This document shows positions 37,695 to 46,950 of a stretch of DNA of 64,000 bases, piece after piece; positions within the stretch are counted from its first letter, which is position 1; every line of letters starts with the position of its first letter. The position numbers and the translations under genes were made by a program. The stretch spans positions 564,617 to 628,616 of the forward strand of contig NZ_LMOD01000001.1 of the NCBI RefSeq assembly GCF_001423485.1, in the 5' to 3' direction. This stretch comes from Microbacterium sp. Leaf320 (GTDB lineage Bacteria; Actinomycetota; Actinomycetes; Actinomycetales; Microbacteriaceae). Below the pieces are notes generated by a model, which saw only the letters and a list, made by a program, of their open reading frames with translations, was not told the DNA's origin and searched no databases.

Positions 37695-40460
37695 ATGGAC
37701 TCCCTCCCGATCGCAATCCCTGCTGAGCCCGCACCGCCGCGCCGACCGCCGACACCGTTCGTCGCTGCACTCGTGCCGGTGGTCGCCGGCGTGGTCCTCT
37801 GGCTCGTGACCGGCTCGCTGTACTCCTTGTGCTTCGCAGCGCTCGGACCGCTGATGATCTTCGCGTCGCTGATAGACGGTGCGCGATCCCGACGCAGGGC
37901 GCACCGGCTCGCGGAGGCGGAGAACGCCATGGCCTGGTCGTCGGCTGAAGCCCTGCTCGCACAGCTTCACGATGACGAGCGTCAGATCCACTGGCACCGG
38001 CGACCCGACGCTGCGTCGTGTCTGGTCCAGTCCCCGCTGCGTGGACCGGACGCGCCCGAAGTCGGTACCGAGATCGTCGTGGGCAGCGGGACGGCGCGAA
38101 GCGGAGTGAGAGCGATGGGAGGAGACGGGGAGCGTGAGCGCGAGTTCCGCTCGAGATGCGGGCGGCTCGAGAACGTGCCGATCACCGTGGCTCTCGGCAG
38201 TGGCGTCGCGTTGCGCGGGGCTCGTCCGATCGTCGAAGCCGCCGCACGAGCACTGACAGTGCAGATGTGTCTGCGGTTCGGGACCGCCCAACTCACGCTC
38301 ATCGGGGATCACCTCGAAGAATGGGGCGTGTCGGGCTTCCCTCACGCCCGGGCCGCGCGCCGCGGGTCGTTCCGCCTGGGAATGGCTCGGGGCGGTGACG
38401 CGAGAAAGGCGACGGATGGGACGATCTGGCTGCTCGCGCGCGACGACGAGGTACCCGAGGGGATCACCACGGTGATCGATGTCGTCGAGCCGCATCGCGC
38501 GACGGTCCGTACCCCCGAGGGCATCGTCGAGGTCGCAGTCGAGTGCCTGTCTCGCGCGCAGACGGTCGTGGTCGCCGAGTCTCGCGCCGACGACGCCGAG
38601 GAGCTCGACGCGTTGCCCACGGGGGTACGGCTAGAAGATCTCGTCCAACCGGTGTCGCAGACCGGGCTGTCGGCCGCGATAGGTCGGGGTGAGCGTGATG
38701 ATCTGATCCTCGACATCGTCGATGACGGGCCTCATGCCATCGTCACGGGAACCACAGGCAGCGGGAAGAGCGAACTCCTGGTGTCCTGGGTGACGGCCAT
38801 CGCAAGCGCACACGGTCCGGAGCGCGTGATCTTCGTGCTCGCGGACTTCAAGGGCGGGACCGCCTTCGAGCCGCTGCGGATCCTCCCGCAGGTCGCGGCG
38901 GTGATCACCGACCTCGACGAGCACGGTGCCCGGCGCGGAGTATCGAGTCTGACGGCGGAGCTGCGACGACGCGAGACCGTCCTCGCGGCAGCCGGGGCAC
39001 GCGACATCGGAGAGGTCGGAATGCCGAGGCTGGTGATCGTCGTCGACGAGTTCGCCGCACTGCTGCAGGAGCACACCGACCTCGGCGTCGTGTTCACGGA
39101 CATCGCAGCGCGTGGCAGAGCGCTCGGCATGCACCTCATCCTCGGAACCCAGCGCGCATCCGGAGTGATTCGCGACGCTCTCGCAGCCAACTGTCCGCTT
39201 CGACTGAGTCTGCGTGTCGGTGAGGCCGCTGACAGTCGTGCGGTGATCGGCACGGATGCGGCGGCCGACCTGCCCGGTGGCGTGGAGTCCAGGGGGCTCG
39301 CCCTCGCGCGTCGCCCACAGGACACCGAACCGGTGCCGCTGAGGGTCGCGCTCACGGGCGCCGCAGACCTCCGGGCCGTCTCGATGACCTGGGCCGGGGC
39401 GAAGGCGCCGCAGAGTCCGTGGTTTCCTGCGCTGCCGTCGGTCATTCCGCTCGCCGAGCTGAGTCGTGCGGAGATGGCGCATGGAGACCTGGTGCTGGGG
39501 CGCGCCGACGACCCGGATCACCAGCGTCAGCCGCTCGAGGTTCTCTCCGTGGGGTCGGATCGCGGTATCGCGCTGATCGGCGCTCCCGGTTCCGGCCGCA
39601 CCTCGGCTCTGCGTGCACTGGCGGGGCAGCACTCGGATTCGGTATGGGTGTCTCGTGATCCGGAGCTGGCCTGGGACGCGGTCGTCTCGCTCGCGTCGGG
39701 TGGCGCACCGAGGCCGGGACTCGTGCTGTGCGACGACATCGATGCCCAGATCAACGAGCTGCCGATCGAGTACGGCCAGCACCTCGCCCAGCTGTGGGAG
39801 CAGATCCTGCGCAGTGGCACGGGTACCACCTTCGTGGTGACGGCGACGCGGGCTGCAGGGCAGGTGGGCAGGCTGCTCGATTCGTTGCCGAGGCGCGGCC
39901 TGCTGCGTATGCCGAGCCGAATCGATCACCTGGCGGCCGGCGGTGATTCCGACGGATACGACCGCGATCGCCCACCCGGCCGCCTGCGGCTGGGGGATCG
40001 TGAGGTGCAGATCGTGTGGGTTCCCGAGGAGCGGCTCCGCTCGACGGGGGTGGTTCGGGCGCCTCAGTCGGCGGAGCGGCTCGCATGGAGTCCACGGTCA
40101 GCGGCGACCGCGCTCGTCACACCGGGTTCCTCTGTGGTCGCCGAGGTCATGGCTCGCGCATATCCCGAATGCGAGGTCGTGTCGCTCTCGGGCGAGCCGC
40201 CCGCACTTCCCGACTCCGGTCGTCCGAGGATCCTGATCGGAGAGTCGGACGCGTGGCAGCGCCACTGGGCCCTGTGGCAGCGGATTCGCGGTGAGGGCGA
40301 GGTGCTCGTGAGAGCCGAGAGTGCAACGGACCTGCGGCAACTGGCTGGTGTACGTGAGATCCCGCCATACGCGAAGCCGCACGCCGGACGTGCCTGGTCG
40401 CTGTCGGGAGATTCTGCGCCGCGACGCGTGGTCATTCCGGCGCTTGCGGACCGGCGGTGA
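37695..40460 (+). CDS. EccC-like FtsK/SpoIIIE-domain ATPase
   Basis: 921 residues. Two membrane helices lie near the N terminus (about 22-60), then a divergent region, then an FtsK/SpoIIIE ATPase with Walker A GTTGSGKSE (about 351) and Walker B LVIVVDEFAAL (about 445). A second, shorter P-loop domain follows with GAPGSGRTS (about 630), then a degenerate third part. This chain of P-loop domains is that of EccC/YukB, the motor of type VII (ESX) secretion, not of the DNA translocase FtsK. No WXG100, EccB, EccD, EccE or mycosin gene is nearby. It follows PP2C on the same strand. Confidence 0.82.
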   Translation: MDSLPIAIPAEPAPPRRPPTPFVAALVPVVAGVVLWLVTGSLYSLCFAALGPLMIFASLIDGARSRRRAHRLAEAENAMAWSSAEALLAQLHDDERQIHWHRRPDAASCLVQSPLRGPDAPEVGTEIVVGSGTARSGVRAMGGDGEREREFRSRCGRLENVPITVALGSGVALRGARPIVEAAARALTVQMCLRFGTAQLTLIGDHLEEWGVSGFPHARAARRGSFRLGMARGGDARKATDGTIWLLARDDEVPEGITTVIDVVEPHRATVRTPEGIVEVAVECLSRAQTVVVAESRADDAEELDALPTGVRLEDLVQPVSQTGLSAAIGRGERDDLILDIVDDGPHAIVTGTTGSGKSELLVSWVTAIASAHGPERVIFVLADFKGGTAFEPLRILPQVAAVITDLDEHGARRGVSSLTAELRRRETVLAAAGARDIGEVGMPRLVIVVDEFAALLQEHTDLGVVFTDIAARGRALGMHLILGTQRASGVIRDALAANCPLRLSLRVGEAADSRAVIGTDAAADLPGGVESRGLALARRPQDTEPVPLRVALTGAADLRAVSMTWAGAKAPQSPWFPALPSVIPLAELSRAEMAHGDLVLGRADDPDHQRQPLEVLSVGSDRGIALIGAPGSGRTSALRALAGQHSDSVWVSRDPELAWDAVVSLASGGAPRPGLVLCDDIDAQINELPIEYGQHLAQLWEQILRSGTGTTFVVTATRAAGQVGRLLDSLPRRGLLRMPSRIDHLAAGGDSDGYDRDRPPGRLRLGDREVQIVWVPEERLRSTGVVRAPQSAERLAWSPRSAATALVTPGSSVVAEVMARAYPECEVVSLSGEPPALPDSGRPRILIGESDAWQRHWALWQRIRGEGEVLVRAESATDLRQLAGVREIPPYAKPHAGRAWSLSGDSAPRRVVIPALADRR

Positions 40461-40529
40461 CCTCGCCTCGCAGGAGGACGGTCGGACGCGCCCTGGGACA
40501 CGAAGCACGCGCCTGCCGGTTATGCGGCG

Positions 40530-41525
40530 TCAGATGCCGCTGCCGGGGCGGATGACGCCGACCTCCTCGCCCCCGCCGAGCACCTCGAGCGAGAGCGCGG
40601 CACCGAGCGTCGCGACGTCGGCGTCGGTCAGTCCGCCCGCTCGTGCGAGGAGGGTCGCAGCGACGATCGTGGAGGCGCGGGCACCGCCGTCGAGCATCTT
40701 CAGGGCGACTGTGGTGCCGTTCGGAGCGACCATGACCATGACGCCCTCGGCGCCGCCCTTCGCGAACACACCGAGCGTCTCGATGGCGATCGTGTCAGGG
40801 CGACCCGGACCGTCGATCGTCCAGGGGTGTTCGCGGACTGCGCGCACCAGCGAGCCCGCGACACGGTGCAGAGCGAAGGGGGAGCGGTCGGAGGCTGTCC
40901 CGATCCGATGGATCGACCGGGCGAGGCCCGTCAAGGTGAGCGCGTACACCGGAGCGCCGCATCCGTCGATCGCCGTGTGTGCGACCTTCTCGCCCGTCAG
41001 GCGCTCGATGACGTCGCGGATGTGCGCCTGAAGCGGATGCGCAGGATCGAGGTACCCGTCGGTGGGCCAGCCCGTGGCGACGCAGGCTCGCAGCATCGCC
41101 GCGTGCTTCCCGGAGCAGTTCATGCGGATCCGGGTCTGCGCCCCGTGCTCGCGCACCAGCTCGTCGCGAGCGGACGTGTCTCCGGGCCAGGCCGGCGGGC
41201 AGGCGAGGTGGTCTTCGGTGAGTCCGCCCTCGGTGAGGACATCGCGCACGACGGACGCATGCCGGTCCGTGCCGCTGTGGCTCGCGGTCGACATGGCGAG
41301 CTGCTCACCTTCGAGAGAGGCGCCGGCCGTGATGCATGCCACAGCCTGGAGCGGCTTGAGGCTCGATCGAGGCAGGATCAGGGCATCCGCATTGCCGTGA
41401 CGCGCGATGACGTCGCCGTCGGGGGAGAGAACCACCGCCGCTCCGGCGTGGCGGGATTCGACGAACCCGCTCCGTTCGACAACGGCGAGTTCTACGGCAT
41501 CCTGAACGGTGAGAGTCTCCAGCAC
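40530..41525 (-). CDS. L-asparaginase (type II-like, PF06089 family)
   Basis: 331 residues. It hydrolyses asparagine to aspartate and ammonia. The family features are VERSGFVESRHAGAAVVL, ALILPRSSLKPLQAVA, MSTASHSGTDRH, RMNCSGKHAAMLRACVATGW and IDGCGAPVYALTL. It is the actinobacterial/rhizobial thermolabile family, distinct from AnsA/AnsB. The start is GTG 41525 (GGGGA just upstream); an earlier ATG adds about 29 residues with no similarity. Confidence 0.88.
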   Translation of the reverse strand: MLETLTVQDAVELAVVERSGFVESRHAGAAVVLSPDGDVIARHGNADALILPRSSLKPLQAVACITAGASLEGEQLAMSTASHSGTDRHASVVRDVLTEGGLTEDHLACPPAWPGDTSARDELVREHGAQTRIRMNCSGKHAAMLRACVATGWPTDGYLDPAHPLQAHIRDVIERLTGEKVAHTAIDGCGAPVYALTLTGLARSIHRIGTASDRSPFALHRVAGSLVRAVREHPWTIDGPGRPDTIAIETLGVFAKGGAEGVMVMVAPNGTTVALKMLDGGARASTIVAATLLARAGGLTDADVATLGAALSLEVLGGGEEVGVIRPGSGI

Positions 41526-41598
41526 CTCCCCAGGATATCGTCGGTTCGGTATGGGGCCGTGCCAGGGCGGCGTGGTCCCCTGGTTCCGATGCGGCTGG

Positions 41599-41604
41599 CA
41601 GACT
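41599..41604 (+). promoter_or_regulatory. -10-like CAGACT, leaderless start
   Basis: CAGACT ends 6 nt before the OsmC ATG; it differs from the usual TANNNT by C at the first position, like the boxes before the LmeA-like and LOG genes. Confidence 0.4.
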
Positions 41605-41610
41605 GTCGGC

Positions 41611-42102
41611 ATGGCAGATCGTCCCGCGCCTCTCGGCGAGCACCGCTACACACTCACGTCGACCTGGACCGGGAACTCCGGCACGGGGACCAGCGGTTAT
41701 CGCGACTACCGCCGCGACGTCACGCTCGAGGTGGAGGGCAAGCCAGACGTCCTGGCATCCGCCGACAAGCCGTTCCGCGGTGATCCCACGCGCTGGAATC
41801 CCGAGGACCTCCTGCTCGCCTCGCTCTCCGAGTGTCATCTGCTCTCGTATCTGCACGCCTGCGTCACCGCCGGCGTGGTGGTCGTCTCCTACCGCGACAC
41901 CGCCTCGGGCATGATGCGCGAGGACGGCGCCGGTGGCGGTGCCTTCGTCGAGGTGATGCTGCGGCCCGAGGTCGTGGTCGCGGATGCATCCATGATCGAC
42001 GCCGCCGAGCGTGCACACGCACAGGCCAACGCATGGTGCTTCATCGCGAACTCCATGAACTTCCCGGTGCGTCACGAAGCGACGGTGCGCGCTGAAGAAT
42101 GA
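41611..42102 (+). CDS. OsmC-family protein
   Basis: 163 residues. OsmC/Ohr proteins are thiol peroxidases. The typical region FRGDPTRWNPEDLLLASLSECHLLSYLHACV carries the first cysteine of the family core, and WCFIANSMNFPVRHEA ends the domain. The cysteine arrangement (ECH, HAC, WCF) is closer to the YhfA-like branch than to Ohr, so the peroxide activity is not assured. It converges on plsC. Confidence 0.85.
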   Translation: MADRPAPLGEHRYTLTSTWTGNSGTGTSGYRDYRRDVTLEVEGKPDVLASADKPFRGDPTRWNPEDLLLASLSECHLLSYLHACVTAGVVVVSYRDTASGMMREDGAGGGAFVEVMLRPEVVVADASMIDAAERAHAQANAWCFIANSMNFPVRHEATVRAEE

Positions 42103-42189
42103 TCCCTCGCCAGGGTGCGGGCCTCGATCGGATGATCGGCGACGACGCCGCGCGACCGCCTGTTCCGGCTGATCCGGAGGTCCGGGGCC

Positions 42190-42969
42190 TCAGCGGCGCT
42201 CGTGCGGGAGTGCCTGCTTGATCTTCTCGATCGTGCCCTGGGCCGGCGCCTCGTTGTACGCGTCGGCGAGCTCCTGGCCGGACAGCGCGTGTATCGCCGC
42301 CATGATCTCGTCGGTCGCGAGCCGACGTGCGCGACCGCTCGTCGCCGGGCCGTGAGGGGAGAGGTCCAGCGGTTGACCGAACCTCACGGTGATGCGCTCC
42401 TTGAGGGTGGGCACCTTGGCGCCGACCGGCATCACCTTGTCGGTGCCGATCAGCCCCACGGGGACGACCGGTGCGCCGGTCTGCAGCGCGAGGAAGGCGA
42501 CCCCTGTGCGTCCCTTGTACAGACGTCCGTCGGTCGAGCGCGTTCCCTCGGGGTAGAGCGCGACCGCGAGCCCCTCGTCGAGCAGCTGACGCTGTACGTC
42601 GAGTGCATCGAGAGCTGCCTTGCCTGCGCCGCGGCGCACCGAGATCGCGCCGATGGACTCGAAGAAGGTCTTGCTGAACCAGCCTTTGAGTCCCGGACCT
42701 TCGAAGTAGCTCGACTTCGCGAGGAAGTGCACGGGGCGCGGCGCCGCGACCGGAATCGCGATCGAGTCGATGAAGGACAGGTGATTGCTCGCGAAGATGA
42801 CAGGGCCGTCCTTCGGCACGTTCTCCCTGCCCTCGATGCGCGGTCGGTAGATCGTGCGCGCGAGCGGAGTGATGAGGCTGCGTCCGAGCGCATAGGCGAA
42901 GCCGGCGTGACGAGGCTTCTCAGTCTCTGCGGGCGAGGATTCGGGCTCCACGGACTGCTCTGACGTCAT
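42190..42969 (-). CDS. plsC: 1-acyl-sn-glycerol-3-phosphate acyltransferase
   Basis: 259 residues. It adds the second acyl chain to lysophosphatidic acid to form phosphatidic acid. Block I is SNHLSFIDS (HX4D), block II is KGWFSKTFFESIGAISVRR, block III is YPEGTRSTDGRLYKG, and block IV is PVVPVGLIG. The N-terminal extension is charged and short. ATG 42969 has TAATCT 6 nt upstream and no ribosome-binding site. Confidence 0.92.
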   Translation of the reverse strand: MTSEQSVEPESSPAETEKPRHAGFAYALGRSLITPLARTIYRPRIEGRENVPKDGPVIFASNHLSFIDSIAIPVAAPRPVHFLAKSSYFEGPGLKGWFSKTFFESIGAISVRRGAGKAALDALDVQRQLLDEGLAVALYPEGTRSTDGRLYKGRTGVAFLALQTGAPVVPVGLIGTDKVMPVGAKVPTLKERITVRFGQPLDLSPHGPATSGRARRLATDEIMAAIHALSGQELADAYNEAPAQGTIEKIKQALPHERR

Positions 42970-42975
42970 CAGAGC

Positions 42976-42981
42976 AGATTA
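42976..42981 (-). promoter_or_regulatory. -10 box TAATCT, leaderless start of plsC
   Basis: TAATCT on the minus strand ends 6 nt before the plsC ATG. Confidence 0.5.
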
Positions 42982-43092
42982 CCCCCGGATCCATGCCGCG
43001 GTGGGAATGAAGCGCCAGAGCGCGCCTCCCAGCATCGACAAAGGGGTATGGGGGATGATGAGGTGTCCCGCCCGCGATCTTGAGGTCCCACT

Positions 43093-44076
43093 GTGCGCAA
43101 GCGTCCGCTCATCGTCCTGTCCACCGTCGCTGCGGCGACCCTGTTCCTTGCCGGGTGCTCCGGTGATGCGGCACCGGAATCGACAGGAACGCCCGATCCG
43201 TCGGCGCAGAGCTCCTGCCTCGCCGACCTCGCCTCCGGCGCAGGCTCCGACGCCGTGTCCGTCGAGGGCACCGGCGCCGACGCGAAGGTCACGGTTCCCG
43301 CGGATGCCGATCTCGCCGAAGCCCAGCGCTCCGTCGTGGTCGAGGGTGACGGCGACGACGTCATGCCCGGAGATCTCGTCTCCCTGCGCTACCAGCTCGT
43401 GGATGCCACGACCAACGAGGTGCTCAGCACCTCGGAGCGCGGCCCCGACGGTGTGCTTTCCGCACTTCTCGCGGTGCAGCAGCCGCAGCAGATCGTGGAC
43501 CCCACGCAGTCGACCGTCTTCACCGTCGCCGCGGAGTGCCTCCCGATCGGCTCGAGCGTCGTGCTGACGCTGCCGGCCGCCCAGGAGGGCATGAACCCGA
43601 GCGTCCTCTATGTCGAGACCATCGAGCAGCTTCCCAAGACCGCCTCCGGCTCGGATGTCGATGCGACCGAGGGCATGCCCACCGTCGAGCTCGACGAGGC
43701 CGGCTCTCCCACCATCACCATCCCGGAATCGGACGCACCCACCGAGACAGAGGTCGCCGTCCTCAAGCAGGGCGACGGAGCCGTCGTCGGCGCCGGTGAC
43801 CTGGTCACCGTGCAGTACCGCGGAGTCAAGTGGTCGGACGGCAGTGAGTTCGACTCGAGCTGGAGCCGCGACGCAGAGCCCTCCCAGTTCCAGACGAGCG
43901 GTGTCGTGACCGGCTTCAAGATGGCGCTCGAAGGCCAGCAGGTCGGATCCCAGGTCGTCGTCGCCATGCCCCCGAAGGACGGGTACGGCGCATCCGAGGG
44001 CAACGAGCTGCAGAACGAGACCCTGGTCTTCGTCGTCGACATCCTCGCGACCACGCCCATCGAGCAGGCCCCGTAA
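43093..44076 (+). CDS. FKBP-type peptidyl-prolyl isomerase lipoprotein
   Basis: 327 residues. The signal peptide ends in the lipobox LAGC, so the protein is anchored outside the membrane by lipid at Cys. Two FKBP-like halves follow: a degenerate first one (about 95-195, VMPGDLVSLRYQLVDA) and a complete C-terminal one (about 230-327) with GDLVTVQYRG, FDSSW, GVVTGFKMALEGQQVGSQV and DGYGASE. It speeds proline isomerisation of exported proteins. Start is GTG 43093. Confidence 0.9.
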   Translation: MRKRPLIVLSTVAAATLFLAGCSGDAAPESTGTPDPSAQSSCLADLASGAGSDAVSVEGTGADAKVTVPADADLAEAQRSVVVEGDGDDVMPGDLVSLRYQLVDATTNEVLSTSERGPDGVLSALLAVQQPQQIVDPTQSTVFTVAAECLPIGSSVVLTLPAAQEGMNPSVLYVETIEQLPKTASGSDVDATEGMPTVELDEAGSPTITIPESDAPTETEVAVLKQGDGAVVGAGDLVTVQYRGVKWSDGSEFDSSWSRDAEPSQFQTSGVVTGFKMALEGQQVGSQVVVAMPPKDGYGASEGNELQNETLVFVVDILATTPIEQAP

Positions 44077-44101
44077 CGGCGGAGGAGCCGAGGGCTTGCC
44101 A

Positions 44102-44107
44102 TAGGCT
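44102..44107 (+). promoter_or_regulatory. -10 box TAGGCT, leaderless start of dxr
   Basis: TAGGCT ends 6 nt before the dxr ATG. Confidence 0.55.
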
Positions 44108-44113
44108 GGCGGC

Positions 44114-45196
44114 ATGCGTCGCATCATCGTCCTCGGCTCCACAGGTTCCATCGGCACGCAGGCGCTCGACGTCATCCGCGCCAATCCCCGTCGCTTCGAA
44201 CTCGTCGGCCTCGCTGCCGGTTCGAACGCGGAGATGCTGGCCGAACAAGCGCAGACGTTCCAGGTCGAGAGCACGGCGTTGGGCGCCGCCGAGGCCGAAC
44301 AGCTGGTGCGCGACGTCGAGGCGGACGTCGTGCTCAACGCGATCACCGGATCCATCGGACTCGGTTCCACTCTCGCGGCGCTCAAGGCGGGGCGGACTCT
44401 CGCTCTCGCGAACAAGGAGTCGCTCATCGTCGGCGGCGAGCTCGTTCTCGCGGCTGCGGCTCCCGATCAGATCGTCCCGGTCGACTCGGAGCACTCCGCG
44501 ATCGCACAGGCGCTGCGCAGCGGAACCCATGCCGAGGTACGACGTCTCGTCGTGACAGCATCCGGTGGGCCGTTCCGCGGACGTTCGCGCGATGAGATGC
44601 TCGACGTGACTCCGCAGGAGGCCCTCGCCCATCCCACCTGGGACATGGGCCGGATGGTCACCACGAACTCCTCGACGCTCGTGAACAAGGGGCTCGAGGT
44701 CATCGAGGCCCACCTGTTGTTCGACGTCGCCTACGACGACATCGAGGTCGTCGTGCATCCGCAGTCGATCGTGCACTCGATGGTCGAGTTCGTCGACGGA
44801 TCGACGATCGCCCAGGCGTCTCCGCCCGACATGCGTCTGCCGATCTCGCTCGGACTCGACTGGCCGAATCGCGTCGGCGGCGTGGGGCGCCCACTCGACT
44901 GGACCCAGGCGACGTCCTGGACCTTCGAGCCCCTCGATCACAGAGCCTTCCCCTCGGTCGCCCTCGCCAAGGCCGTGGGCCGTGCGGGAGCCACGTTCCC
45001 CGCCGTCTACAACGCCGCGAACGAACAGGCGGTCGACGCGTTCCACGAAGGACGGCTGCCGTTCCTCGGGATCGTCGACACGATCTCGCGAGTGGTCGAT
45101 GCACACGAGCCGCCGCAGACGCTGACGGTCGAATCTCTGGCGGAGGCCGAGGAGTGGGCGCGCCGGAAGGCGGATCAGCTGATCGCCACAGCCTGA
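44114..45196 (+). CDS. dxr: 1-deoxy-D-xylulose 5-phosphate reductoisomerase
   Basis: 360 residues. It converts DXP to MEP, the committed step of non-mevalonate isoprenoid synthesis. The NADPH motif [14 protein letters not shown] is at the N terminus. Substrate-site segments are [33 protein letters not shown] and MVEFVDGS. It starts the actinobacterial run dxr-rseP-ispG. Confidence 0.96.
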   Translation: MRRIIVLGSTGSIGTQALDVIRANPRRFELVGLAAGSNAEMLAEQAQTFQVESTALGAAEAEQLVRDVEADVVLNAITGSIGLGSTLAALKAGRTLALANKESLIVGGELVLAAAAPDQIVPVDSEHSAIAQALRSGTHAEVRRLVVTASGGPFRGRSRDEMLDVTPQEALAHPTWDMGRMVTTNSSTLVNKGLEVIEAHLLFDVAYDDIEVVVHPQSIVHSMVEFVDGSTIAQASPPDMRLPISLGLDWPNRVGGVGRPLDWTQATSWTFEPLDHRAFPSVALAKAVGRAGATFPAVYNAANEQAVDAFHEGRLPFLGIVDTISRVVDAHEPPQTLTVESLAEAEEWARRKADQLIATA

Positions 45197-45201
45197 GACG
45201 A

Positions 45202-45231
45202 CAGTGGCCGCAGCGTTCGCTGCGGCCACTG
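45202..45231. terminator. convergent terminator between dxr and the MurE-like gene
   Basis: Arms 45202-45214 and 45219-45231 pair perfectly around GTTC. It lies between two convergent stop codons and can serve both. Confidence 0.8.
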
Positions 45232-45238
45232 ATCGTGA

Positions 45239-46861
45239 TCAGTCCTCGTCTGGGTAGGGCACGGGCCAGTGGGAGTCCGGCACGGGCCATCCCGCTGCAC
45301 GGAGAGCGCGTCGTGCGAGCTCGCGCGCCGAGTAGGGGGTGCGCACTCCGCGGATGTCGCGGTAATCCTGATGTCCGGGGCCTGCCCACAGGATCGAGTC
45401 GCCTTCGCCGACGAGGCCGACGGCGGCGACGATGGCCGCCTCGGGCGGCGAGTACTCGTGGATCTCGGCGTCTGGGCGTGCTGCGCGGGCTCCGGCGACC
45501 AGAGTGGCCCTGATCGATTCCGCATCCTCGAATCGCGGGTGGTGGTCTGTGACGACGAGGATGTCGCTGCCTTCGACGGCCGTGCGAGCCATGTCGTAGC
45601 GCTTGCTGGCGTCGCGATCGCCGTCTGCGCCGAAGAGCATGAGCACCTTGCCGGGGGTCACGCGGCGCACGGCGGCGAGAGTCTTCTCAAAGGCGTCGGG
45701 GGAGTGCCCGAAGTCCACGAAGACGACGGGGCCAGTGTCGCCCGAAACCAGCTGCGTGCGACCGGGGAGGTGGGCGTCGATGCCGCCGTCGCGGTCGAGG
45801 GCTGTGACGATGCGGTCCCACGCGTAGCCGCCCTCGAGCAGCATGACGATCGCCAGAGCGGCGTTCGCGGCCATGTGAGGGCCTATCACCGGGACGGTGG
45901 TCGTGAGGGATCCGGAGGGACCCGTCAGCGTGAAGGTGGTTCCCGACGCGCGTTCGTCGTCGATCTCGACGACCCAGTCGGCGCGAGCTGCGGCATCGGG
46001 GTCGGCCGCGATGGACGGGGTCCCGACGGTGACGACCGGGATCTCCGCGCGCTCCACCACGATCGCCCCGTTGGCGGAGTCGAGGCAGACCACGCCACGC
46101 GTCGCGCGGTCGGGTCGGAAGAGCGGGAGCTTCGCCTCGAAGTACTCCTGCATGTCGGCATAGTCGTCGAGGTGGTCGTGGCTGAGGTTCGTGAACCCTG
46201 CGACATCGAAGCGGATGCCGTCGACCCGGTGCCGAGAGAGCGCCTGCGCGCTGACCTCGACCGCCACGGCTTCGACCTCACGCTCGCGCATCAGCGCGAG
46301 CAGCGCGTGCATCTCGGATGCCTCGGGGGTCGTGAGCCTCGAGACGATGACCTCGCCGGCGATGTGCCGCTCGGCGGTCGAGGAGAGTCCTGTGACGACG
46401 CCCAGCTGTTCGAGGATGCCCTCGAGGAGGTGCGAGACGCTCGTCTTGCCGTTCGTCCCGGTGGTCGCGAAGAGCAGAGGGAGCGGCTCGCCTGCTCCGG
46501 TGCCGTAGACCCAGGCGCTCAGCGCGCCGAGAATCGCGCGCGGGTCATCGACGATGAGCACGGGCAGGCCCGCGGGCTCCGCGATCTCGGCGCCGGCCTC
46601 GTCGGTGATGATCGCGACGGCGCCCTTCTCGGCGGCGGTGACCGCGAATTCGGCGCCGTGGCGGTTCACGCCTCGGATCGCGACGAAGGCCTCGCCGGGG
46701 CGGAGGTCGGCGGTGGCGAGCGTGATCCCCGACAGGGTGACACCGCTCACCTCCCCGCGGACGTCGCGCGCGAATCGAGAGGCGAGTTCGGACAGCTCAC
46801 GCCGGGGCGGGTTCGCGGGGCGGAGCACGGGAGGCAGGCTCGGTTGTTGTTCAATCGACAT
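45239..46861 (-). CDS. MurE-type Mur ligase with altered substrate motif
   Basis: 540 residues. The fold is MurE: an N-terminal UDP-binding domain, ATP loop TTGTNGKTS (about 133-141), EVSAQALSRHRVDG, TNLSHDHLDD and the carbamoylated-lysine region YFEAKLPLF. MurE adds the third stem-peptide residue to UDP-MurNAc-L-Ala-D-Glu. At the residue that recognises the amino acid, DNPR of DAP enzymes is HHPR (VTDHHPRFED, about 440), and AGKGHE is AGPGHQ. So the added residue may not be DAP. It may be a paralogue of the wall-cluster enzyme, which is not in this window. A ribosome-binding site is not clear. Confidence 0.75.
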   Translation of the reverse strand: MSIEQQPSLPPVLRPANPPRRELSELASRFARDVRGEVSGVTLSGITLATADLRPGEAFVAIRGVNRHGAEFAVTAAEKGAVAIITDEAGAEIAEPAGLPVLIVDDPRAILGALSAWVYGTGAGEPLPLLFATTGTNGKTSVSHLLEGILEQLGVVTGLSSTAERHIAGEVIVSRLTTPEASEMHALLALMREREVEAVAVEVSAQALSRHRVDGIRFDVAGFTNLSHDHLDDYADMQEYFEAKLPLFRPDRATRGVVCLDSANGAIVVERAEIPVVTVGTPSIAADPDAAARADWVVEIDDERASGTTFTLTGPSGSLTTTVPVIGPHMAANAALAIVMLLEGGYAWDRIVTALDRDGGIDAHLPGRTQLVSGDTGPVVFVDFGHSPDAFEKTLAAVRRVTPGKVLMLFGADGDRDASKRYDMARTAVEGSDILVVTDHHPRFEDAESIRATLVAGARAARPDAEIHEYSPPEAAIVAAVGLVGEGDSILWAGPGHQDYRDIRGVRTPYSARELARRALRAAGWPVPDSHWPVPYPDED

Positions 46862-46950
46862 GTCGCATCCATGATCTCACGGCTCCGGAGAGATCACGGG
46901 GTGCGGCACGTCTCCTCGGCCCCATCGAGCCGAGGAGACGCGCCGGGACG

